DNA of 6,696 nucleotides, taken from positions 1 through 6,696 of the forward strand of contig CAMNYG010000072.1 of NCBI GenBank assembly GCA_946570335.1, in the 5' to 3' direction. Of this stretch, positions 1 through 5,004 are shown piece after piece. Under the pieces are notes generated by a model. The model had not been told where the DNA came from, made no database searches, and saw nothing but the letters and a program-made list of their open reading frames with translations. Each line of letters begins with the position of its first letter. The first letter of the stretch is position 1. Both the position numbers and the translations under genes were made by a program. Source of the DNA: an uncultured Dietzia sp. Lineage in GTDB: Bacteria; Actinomycetota; Actinomycetes; Mycobacteriales; Mycobacteriaceae.

Positions 1-43
1 AGACCGCACCGAGTTCATCGTTGGCCACGCCACCCGCACCTGA
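1..43 (+). CDS. C-terminal end of an upstream gene (partial, unidentified)
   Basis: An open frame enters from the left edge (first full codon at 2-4) and ends at TGA 41-43, giving the tail DRTEFIVGHATRT. Its codons are mostly G/C-ending, as in the real genes here. The stop lies 5 bases before a perfect 16-bp hairpin, the usual layout for a gene end followed by its terminator, and this is the main support. Thirteen residues are too few to identify a family, so no function is assigned. Confidence 0.45.
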   Translation, partial: DRTEFIVGHATRT

Positions 44-48
44 AATGT

Positions 49-90
49 CGCCGGCGCATCCGTCTCCAGCTCCTGACGGATGCGCCGGCG
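49..90 (+). terminator. Strong hairpin, probable terminator of the upstream gene
   Basis: Positions 49-64 and 75-90 form a perfect 16-bp inverted repeat, including GCCGGCGCATCCGTC (50-64) on the left arm, around a 10-base loop (65-74). It starts 5 bases after the TGA at 41-43. Only TT follows the stem, so there is no classic U-tract, which is common for actinobacterial terminators. The symmetry could let it act in both directions, but no minus-strand gene ends against it from the right. Confidence 0.75.
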
Positions 91-261
91 TTAGGAGATG
101 CGCTAGCCACGGCACGGAACCGCCCTCGGGGTCCGCGCGCAGTCGTCGAGCGCCGAGAGGGTGCCCGCTGGTCGGGAGGGAGGTGGCGGGACGACGACGA
201 GGTGGGCGGCCACTGAACATTCGCGGCCCATCCGGTGTACCTGCGGTGCCGAATAGCGGAC

Positions 262-531
262 ATGGACCAGGTTCCTCACTCCCCCGCCTACTTCCGCGTC
301 GGGGTCGCCGGCCCGGAGATAGCGGACGTGTTCACCGGTGCGCCTTCCACAGCGCCCGCCGAGGAGACGCGGCCGAACTCGCGCTTGCCGAGCTACTTCG
401 ATGACGCCAGCGTGTGGTGGAGCAACTGGGTGGCGGTCGCGGCGACGGGCTGGGGCGCGCTGGTCGTCATCGCACCACTGATCGCCACGCACTTCCTCGT
501 GTGGGCCACTCGCTCGCGACGGGCCGACTGA
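262..531 (+). CDS. Small single-pass membrane protein, function unknown
   Basis: This encodes 89 residues from ATG 262. The N-terminal half (about residues 1-50) is soluble-looking and rich in Pro, Ala and charged residues. It is followed by one hydrophobic segment, about residues 56-81, with Trp at its ends (WWSNW near 52-56, Trp81). The tail is short and basic (RSRR, 84-87), which predicts a cytoplasmic C-terminus. No signal peptide is seen at the N-terminus. Codon third positions are strongly G/C, and the membrane segment makes chance unlikely. An in-frame GTG at 235 would give 98 residues; neither start has a convincing Shine-Dalgarno, so the start is uncertain. It precedes the lipoprotein gene on the same strand by 159 bases, but a hairpin after its stop argues for separate transcription. 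I do not recognise the family. Confidence 0.6.
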   Translation: MDQVPHSPAYFRVGVAGPEIADVFTGAPSTAPAEETRPNSRLPSYFDDASVWWSNWVAVAATGWGALVVIAPLIATHFLVWATRSRRAD

Positions 532-534
532 GCC

Positions 535-550
535 GCGCTCACGCGAGCGC
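535..550 (+). terminator. Short GC-rich hairpin after the small membrane protein gene
   Basis: GCGCTC (535-540) and GAGCGC (545-550) pair perfectly across the loop ACGC, 3 bases after the stop at 529-531. The position suits a weak terminator, but the stem is only 6 bp and no T-run follows, so this is tentative. Confidence 0.3.
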
Positions 551-557
551 AGTCGCC

Positions 558-569
558 GGACAGCTGTCC
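558..569. promoter_or_regulatory. 12-bp perfect palindrome, possible operator
   Basis: GGACAGCTGTCC is a perfect 12-bp palindrome in the intergenic region, 122 bases before the GTG start of the binding-protein gene. A palindrome of this size is the usual footprint of a dimeric repressor. However, one or two perfect 12-mers are expected by chance in a window this long, so only the intergenic position supports it. No regulator gene is visible nearby. Confidence 0.25.
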
Positions 570-628
570 AGAGAATCGGGAAAAGCCGCGTTCAGACGTG
601 CCTACTCGAAGTAACGTCCACCGTTAAG

Positions 629-651
629 GACGAGCTCCTCCGAGCATCGTC
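629..651 (+). promoter_or_regulatory. Bulged stem-loop in the leader of the binding-protein gene
   Basis: GACGA (629-633) pairs with TCGTC (647-651) and GCTC (634-637) pairs with GAGC (642-645). Together they make a 9-bp stem with a single bulged A at 646 and a CTCC loop. It ends 39 bases before the GTG start at 691. It has no T-run and matches no riboswitch class I can name. It could be a 5' UTR control or stabilising hairpin. Confidence 0.35.
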
Positions 652-681
652 GGCCGTGTGTCAGCGCTTCGCCCTGTTTCT

Positions 682-686
682 GGAGG
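682..686 (+). promoter_or_regulatory. Ribosome binding site that sets the binding-protein start
   Basis: GGAGG lies 4 bases before GTG 691. It selects this start over the in-frame GTG at 658, which has no comparable site and would put 11 extra residues in front of the signal peptide. Confidence 0.75.
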
Positions 687-690
687 CATT

Positions 691-2289
691 GTGAACAAAC
701 TCGCCCTCGCGGTTCTGTCCGCCACCACCCTGACCCTCACCGCGTGTGGCAGCGGCGGGAATGACGCGGTATCGGCCGCGGGCGGTGACGTACGGACCCC
801 GGACGAGACGAGCCGCTGCACCGAGGACATGGCAGGCGGCACCATCACCATGGGCGAGTACGTCATGCTTCCCTCGTTCTCTCCCGGCCAGGGCCACTAC
901 GGGCTGCGGGGCGGCGCGCAGTCCGCCGCGATCTACGACCGACTCATGCGCTGGAACCCCGAGACTGCGGAGTTCGAACCCAAGCTCGCCGAGTCGCTCG
1001 AGCCGAATGAGGACAACACGGTGTGGACCCTCAAGCTCCGGGACGGCGTCACGTTCTCCAACGGCGACCCGCTCACCGCGGACGATGTGAAGTTCACCGT
1101 TGACCTCCACAAGGACCCCTCGACCGCGTCAACGGCCAAGACCGATGTCGACGAGATCGAGACCGTTCGCGTCGTCGACCCTCTCACCGTCGAGTTCGTC
1201 CTGGGCGAGCCGTGGGCCGGTTTCCCCTTCGCCCTCACGCGTTCGGCCGGTGAGGTGATCCCGGAGGCCGCGTACACCGAGATGGGAGCGGACGAGTGGG
1301 CCGAGAACCCGATCGGCGCCGGCGCGTACGTCATGGCCGGCAACACCCCCGGCCAGGAGGTGGTCCTGGAGCCCAATCCCGGCTACTACGGCGGCCCGGT
1401 CTGCCCCACCTTGCGCTTCATCTCGATCCCCGGGTCCCAGGCCACGCTCGAGGCGTTCCGGAACGACGAGGTCCAGGTGGGGTACCTGCGCGGCGCCCAG
1501 TTCATCAACGACGCCATGGAGGATGACGCGCAGGGTTTCCTGTCGGTGATCAGCTCGGGCCGCGCGATCGTCATGAACAACGGTGTGGCCGGCTACGACG
1601 GTGTCTTCACCGACGAGCGGGCGCGCAAGGCCGTGGCCCACGGGCTCGACAGGGAGCTGATCAACGATCGGCTCACCGATGGCCTGGGCCAGCCCACGTC
1701 GGCACTGATCGCCGAGTCGTCGCGCTTCTACGACGGGCAGCAGGGACCCGCCTACGATCCCGAGCTGGCTGCGGAACTGGTCGACGAACTCAAGGCGGAG
1801 GGCGACTGGAACGGCGACGTGACGCTGCTGACCAACACGAGCCCGGAGAACGTCGAGACCGGCGTGATGATCAAGGCCATGCTCGACGCTGTGGGGTTCA
1901 ACGTCACCCTGGAGAACGTTCCGCAGTCCCAGCAGGCGGCACGACTGTTCAGCCACGACTACGAGATGACGATCGGCGGCCTCAACCCCTCCGACGCCGA
2001 CCCCTCGGCGAGCTTCACCGCGTACGTGACGCCCGGCGGCCCCACCAACAACAGTGGTGTCGACAACCCCGAACTCACCGAGGCGGGACGCAACCTCAAG
2101 ACCGCCGCGACCCTGGATGAACAGATTGCGGCGCTCAACCGGTTCCAGGAGGTCCACAACCAGGTCATGCCGTTCACGATCTTCGCCAACGCCGAGGAGT
2201 TCGTGGTGGTGGACGAGTCGGTGAAGGGCGTCGCACCCACGTCGTCGGGGGTCATGCTGTTCGACGGCGCCTACACCACCGAGCGCTGA
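691..2289 (+). CDS. Lipoprotein substrate-binding protein of a family 5 (peptide/nickel/opine type) ABC importer
   Basis: It encodes 532 residues from GTG 691. Residues 1-19 form a lipoprotein signal with Lys at position 3, a hydrophobic core and the lipobox LTAC. Cys19 would be lipidated, anchoring the protein outside the membrane. The SBP_bac_5 pattern is clear: IYDRLMRWN at 81-89, EPKLAESLEP at 96-105, then a stretch with W112, LRDGVTFSNG (116-125) and TADDVKF (129-135), and NPIGAGAYV at 206-214. Length is typical of the family. Apart from the lipid Cys, the only cysteines are Cys43 and Cys238, so a disulfide is likely. Such proteins deliver peptides, nickel chelates, opines, sugars or other small molecules to a permease/ATPase. 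None is encoded in this window and the gene stands alone between the small membrane protein and the TPP riboswitch. Substrate is unknown; a thiamine-related ligand is only a guess from the next gene. Confidence 0.92.
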   Translation: MNKLALAVLSATTLTLTACGSGGNDAVSAAGGDVRTPDETSRCTEDMAGGTITMGEYVMLPSFSPGQGHYGLRGGAQSAAIYDRLMRWNPETAEFEPKLAESLEPNEDNTVWTLKLRDGVTFSNGDPLTADDVKFTVDLHKDPSTASTAKTDVDEIETVRVVDPLTVEFVLGEPWAGFPFALTRSAGEVIPEAAYTEMGADEWAENPIGAGAYVMAGNTPGQEVVLEPNPGYYGGPVCPTLRFISIPGSQATLEAFRNDEVQVGYLRGAQFINDAMEDDAQGFLSVISSGRAIVMNNGVAGYDGVFTDERARKAVAHGLDRELINDRLTDGLGQPTSALIAESSRFYDGQQGPAYDPELAAELVDELKAEGDWNGDVTLLTNTSPENVETGVMIKAMLDAVGFNVTLENVPQSQQAARLFSHDYEMTIGGLNPSDADPSASFTAYVTPGGPTNNSGVDNPELTEAGRNLKTAATLDEQIAALNRFQEVHNQVMPFTIFANAEEFVVVDESVKGVAPTSSGVMLFDGAYTTER

Positions 2290-2304
2290 GTCGGCTTCGA
2301 CGAG

Positions 2305-2310
2305 TAGGCT
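2305..2310 (+). promoter_or_regulatory. Possible -10 element for the riboswitch transcript
   Basis: TAGGCT fits the actinobacterial -10 pattern TANNNT. It lies 6 bases before the 5' end of the aptamer at 2317, so transcription would begin almost exactly at the aptamer's first helix. No good -35 box is visible; that position overlaps the end of the binding-protein gene. If real, the monooxygenase has its own promoter rather than depending on read-through from the upstream gene. Confidence 0.4.
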
Positions 2311-2316
2311 GAGCGT

Positions 2317-2395
2317 CGACACGGGGTGCCCCGCACGGGGGCTGAGATCACACCCGAGCGAACCTGATCGAGTTAGCACTCGCGTAGGGATGTCG
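2317..2395 (+). ncRNA. TPP riboswitch (THI element) aptamer
   Basis: All signature elements are present in order. P1 pairs CGACA (2317-2321) with TGTCG (2391-2395). P2 pairs GGGT (2324-2327) with ACCC (2352-2355). P3 is GCCCC (2328-2332) with GGGGC (2338-2342). The invariant pyrimidine-binding motif CTGAGA is at 2342-2347. ACCTGAT (2362-2368) is followed by P5, CGAG (2369-2372) with CTCG (2379-2382) around TTAGCA. GCGTAGGGA (2382-2390) closes the diphosphate-sensing arm, with P4 pairing CCT (2363-2365) to AGG (2386-2388). Aptamers of this class bind thiamine pyrophosphate and normally repress the gene downstream when thiamine is plentiful. It sits 27 bases after the stop of the binding-protein gene and 61 bases before the monooxygenase start, so its direct target is the monooxygenase. 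Confidence 0.96.
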
Positions 2396-2419
2396 TCGGC
2401 GCACGTTCGGATGCGCCCG

Positions 2420-2453
2420 CTCGCGCGGTGGTCCCCCGACGACCGCGAGGAGA
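2420..2453 (+). promoter_or_regulatory. Shine-Dalgarno and overlapping hairpin, probable riboswitch expression platform
   Basis: The ribosome site GAGGAGA (2447-2453) lies 3 bases before ATG 2457. Upstream, CTCG (2420-2423) and CGGT (2426-2429) can pair with ACCGCGAG (2442-2449), leaving a two-base CG bulge; an alternative register pairs CGCGGT (2424-2429) with ACCGCG (2442-2447). In the first register the stem covers the first three bases of the Shine-Dalgarno. No T-run follows, so control of translation start rather than transcription termination is the likely output. How TPP binding couples to this hairpin cannot be read by eye. Confidence 0.5.
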
Positions 2454-2456
2454 ACC

Positions 2457-3851
2457 ATGACGTCGCGACCCGGTCCTACGCAAGGCCGGCAGCCCCGGAG
2501 GATCCGCTTCAACGCCTTCGCGATCAACGGCGTAGGGCATCAGATCCCGGGACTCTGGCGGCATCCGGACGACCGGTCGCGGGACTACACCTCGCTCGCG
2601 CACTGGACGGACCTGGCGCAGACCCTGGAGCGCGGGCTGTTCGACGGCATCTTCATAGCCGACGCGTTGGGCCCGTACGACGTGTACGGCGGAAACGCGG
2701 ACGCGGCTCTCCGGACCGCCGCGAAGATCCCGATGAACGACCCGATGATGGTGGTCAGCGCCATGGCTGCGGTGACGGAGAACCTCGGGTTCGGCATCAC
2801 GGCCAGCACCTCGGCCGAGCACCCCTATACATTCGCCCGGCGGATGTCGACGCTCGACCACCTCACGGACGGCCGGGTGGGCTGGAACGTGGTGACGGGG
2901 TACCTCAAGAGCGCGGCACAGAACCTGGGCGAGAGCGACCAGCTCTCCCATGACGAGCGGTACGACCGCGCAGACGAGTACCTGGAGGTCCTGTACAAGC
3001 TGTGGGAGGCCTCGTGGGACGACGACGCCGTGGTGCTCGATGCGGCGTCGGACACGTTCGCCGACCCGTCCAAGGTCCACCCCATCGATCATGAGGGAAA
3101 GTACTTCACCGTCCCCGGCATCCATCTGTCGGAGCCGTCCCCGCAGCGCACCCCGGTCATCTACCAGGCCGGTGCCTCCGAGCGGGGCATCCGCTTCGCC
3201 ACCGAGCACGCGGAGGCGATCTTCGTCGCCTCGCCGACGCTCGAGCAGACCCGCGACCAGGTCCAGCGGATCCGCGCAGGCCTGGAGGCGGCGGGACGTG
3301 GTCGGGATGCCGCACGGGTGTACGCGCTGCTGACGATCGTCGTGGACCGCACCGAGGAGGCGGCAATCGAGAAGTATCGCGACGTCTTCTCCTACGCCTC
3401 GGAGACCGGCAACCTGGTGCTCAACTCGGGCTGGTCGGGAATCGATCTGTCCGGTCAGGACCTCGACGCTCCCATGGATCCGGTTGCCACCGACGCCATC
3501 CAGACCACGGTTGCGAGCCTGTCCGGCGCGTCGGATGCGGGCGGGCGGTGGACGTTGCGCGACAGTGCCCGGTTCAACGCCACCGGCGGGCCCGTGGTGG
3601 TGGGCTCGGGTGAGACCGTGGCCGACGCCCTGGAGAGGTTCGTGGCGGACACCGACGTCGACGGGTTCAACCTGGCCTACGCACTCAACCCCGGTACCTG
3701 GGAGGACGTGATCGAGCACCTGGTGCCGGTGCTGCAGGACCGCGGCCTGTATCCCCTGTCCCCGGAACCCGGCACCCTGCGGGCGCGGATGTTCGGCCGG
3801 GGTGACCGGCTGCCGGATTCCCATCGCGGGGCCACCTACCGCCGCCGTTGA
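2457..3851 (+). CDS. Flavin-dependent monooxygenase of the NtaA/SnaA/DszA/DmoA group (luciferase-like fold), under TPP riboswitch control
   Basis: It encodes 464 residues from ATG 2457, which has a good GAGGAG site. Family members are TIM-barrel enzymes that use reduced FMN from a separate reductase plus O2 to oxidise and cleave C-S or C-N bonds in the cytoplasm. Hallmarks seen are WRHP (34-37), LERGLFDGIFIAD (57-69), YDVYGG (74-79), NDP (94-96), SAMAAVTENLGFG (101-113), ARRMSTLDHLTDGRVGWNVVT (127-147), HDERYDRADEYLEV further on, then PSPQRTPVIYQAGAS and a late DGFNLAY. Length matches the family (about 440-470). The YDVYGG and DGFNLAY segments resemble dimethyl sulfide monooxygenase-like members more than DszA, from memory and not from an alignment. 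The riboswitch immediately upstream implies a thiamine-linked substrate, such as a thiamine fragment or analogue, which is unusual for this family. No flavin reductase gene is visible, so reduced FMN must come from elsewhere. Family call is firm; substrate is unknown. Confidence 0.93.
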   Translation: MTSRPGPTQGRQPRRIRFNAFAINGVGHQIPGLWRHPDDRSRDYTSLAHWTDLAQTLERGLFDGIFIADALGPYDVYGGNADAALRTAAKIPMNDPMMVVSAMAAVTENLGFGITASTSAEHPYTFARRMSTLDHLTDGRVGWNVVTGYLKSAAQNLGESDQLSHDERYDRADEYLEVLYKLWEASWDDDAVVLDAASDTFADPSKVHPIDHEGKYFTVPGIHLSEPSPQRTPVIYQAGASERGIRFATEHAEAIFVASPTLEQTRDQVQRIRAGLEAAGRGRDAARVYALLTIVVDRTEEAAIEKYRDVFSYASETGNLVLNSGWSGIDLSGQDLDAPMDPVATDAIQTTVASLSGASDAGGRWTLRDSARFNATGGPVVVGSGETVADALERFVADTDVDGFNLAYALNPGTWEDVIEHLVPVLQDRGLYPLSPEPGTLRARMFGRGDRLPDSHRGATYRRR

Positions 3852-3871
3852 CGTGGGTCCGGGCCGGGCGT

Positions 3872-3905
3872 CGGGCCTTTCTGCCCGTGTTGGGCGAGGG
3901 TCGCC
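3872..3905. terminator. Pair of small hairpins between convergent genes, possible terminator
   Basis: Two adjacent perfect 5-bp hairpins lie 20 bases after the monooxygenase stop: CGGGC (3872-3876) with GCCCG (3883-3887), then GGCGA (3893-3897) with TCGCC (3901-3905). They sit in the 112-bp gap between genes that run toward each other, where termination is expected. Neither is followed by a T-run on the plus strand. The rest of the gap (3906-3963) shows no further structure I can support. Confidence 0.3.
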
Positions 3906-3963
3906 GCTGTGAGATGACGACGACGAGAGCGCCCTCCACCAGAATTCACCCCCGGAGCTTTTC

Positions 3964-5004
3964 TTATCGGTCTCGCGCCTCGGCCCGGAGGGCGCGCGCG
4001 TGGCGGTGCATCGTCACCGGTGTCGCGTCGATGACCCGCGTGGCCATCTCGGCGAGAAACCGTTCCGGCCTGAGGTCGGGCGGTACTCGTTCCCACGGCA
4101 GGTGGACGGGAGGCAGGTTGTCCAGGGCCGCGTCGACCTCGGCGTCTTCGATGACCAGTTGTTCTCCCACATCGGCGGTGGCGTGGTCGGTGGCGGCGAT
4201 TCCGGCTTCGGCGAGTGGGTCCTCCCCGTCCCCTTGGTCATCAGAAGCGTCGTCGACTGACAGGTGGTCTCCGTATTCGATGACGATCAGAGAGACCGCG
4301 TGGTAGGCATCGTCCTCGCGCCCGAGCTTCTGCAGCAGGTCGATCAGCCATTCGGCCTTGTCAGGCGATTCGTCGAAGATGGTGGAGCGAAGGCCGTACA
4401 CGAACCCCAGGGCGGCCAGAGGGTGCCGGAGCCTCAGGTTCTTGGCGTCTCCGTAGGATTCTTCGACGCGGTTGGCGGCGTTCTTACCGAAGCTGGAGTC
4501 CATCCGCTTGGTGCTGATGAGGAGCTCGGGGCCTGCGGCCCAGTCTGCCATCACCACGTCCACCTGCTTCAGGTAGTTCTTCCCCAGGATGTTCGCGCTG
4601 GAGGCGGCGACCCCCGCCGGTGGCGGGCTCGCACGGAGCCGCTTCCACAGGGCCTGCCGTTCCTTGTTCGGCAGCTTGTTCAGCAGGTTCACGATCGGCC
4701 CGGGCAGGATCCGCGGCGACGTGGCCCGTGGCCACACCGCATCCGGTCCGAATCCGGCGCGGCGGAGCTCGTACGAGATCCACACGTCCAATGCGAGGGC
4801 CGGCACTCCTGTGGTGGTGGGCGCCTTCAGGTACAGAGGGACGCCGAGTAGGCGCTTGAGGGTGAGATAGTCGGGCTCGAATCCCAGGTTGCCGTGTGCG
4901 TCTTTCACCCACGGGTTGCGATGGTGGCCACCACGCGCGGCGTCTGCGACGATCCTGTCGAATATCGCCCACGCCCTGGCTTTGGTCGACGGTTCAGCGG
5001 CCAC
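3964..5004 (-). CDS. Probable type II restriction endonuclease, partner of the adjacent methyltransferase
   Basis: It encodes 346 residues from GTG 5004-5002 to TAA 3966-3964. The start overlaps the methyltransferase end by 11 bases and has a strong AAGGGGG site, so translation is probably coupled. The call rests first on context, a lone second gene fused tightly to a DNA methyltransferase. Second, residues 147-168 run QVDVVM, a short link, then ELLISTKRM. This resembles the metal-binding strand pair of PD-(D/E)XK nucleases, with Asp149 and Lys166. Ser164 takes the place of the usual Asp/Glu, so the second acidic ligand may be Glu160 or come from EES (181-183). A segment with NRVEESYGDAKNLR (178-191) looks conserved and nuclease-like. 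Residues about 251-295 are strongly acidic and low-complexity, a likely linker to a short C-terminal part. I cannot place it in a named endonuclease family; recognition site unknown. Confidence 0.62.
   Translation of the reverse strand: MAAEPSTKARAWAIFDRIVADAARGGHHRNPWVKDAHGNLGFEPDYLTLKRLLGVPLYLKAPTTTGVPALALDVWISYELRRAGFGPDAVWPRATSPRILPGPIVNLLNKLPNKERQALWKRLRASPPPAGVAASSANILGKNYLKQVDVVMADWAAGPELLISTKRMDSSFGKNAANRVEESYGDAKNLRLRHPLAALGFVYGLRSTIFDESPDKAEWLIDLLQKLGREDDAYHAVSLIVIEYGDHLSVDDASDDQGDGEDPLAEAGIAATDHATADVGEQLVIEDAEVDAALDNLPPVHLPWERVPPDLRPERFLAEMATRVIDATPVTMHRHARALRAEARDR

Noticed and set aside
253..330. Near-identical 12-mers ATAGCGGACATG (253-264) and ATAGCGGACGTG (319-330)
   Set aside because: Two copies 66 bases apart and in the same reading frame are probably coincidence or a minor duplication. 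No third copy or spacing pattern was seen.
103..492. 129-residue minus-strand frame opposite the small membrane protein
   Set aside because: It is Arg/Pro/Val-rich with no recognisable domain, and it is antisense to a frame with good third-position G/C use and a clear membrane segment. It is most likely a high-GC shadow.
591..617. TTCAGA and TAACGT as a -35/-10 promoter pair for the binding-protein gene
   Set aside because: The spacer is only 15 bases and both hexamers match poorly, so it was not annotated.
1129..2379. 416-residue minus-strand open frame antisense to the binding-protein gene
   Set aside because: Long antisense frames are common opposite G/C-ending codons. It has no family motifs, it runs through the riboswitch aptamer, and the sense gene is unmistakable.
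2373..3824. 483-residue minus-strand open frame antisense to the monooxygenase
   Set aside because: It mirrors the monooxygenase gene, has no recognisable domain and shows shadow-like Arg/Gly/His-rich composition.
1145..4990. Many GTCGAC (SalI-type) sites, including one at the riboswitch 5' end and one near the nuclease start
   Set aside because: Such sites are common in GC-rich DNA and cannot be used to infer the specificity of the restriction-modification system.
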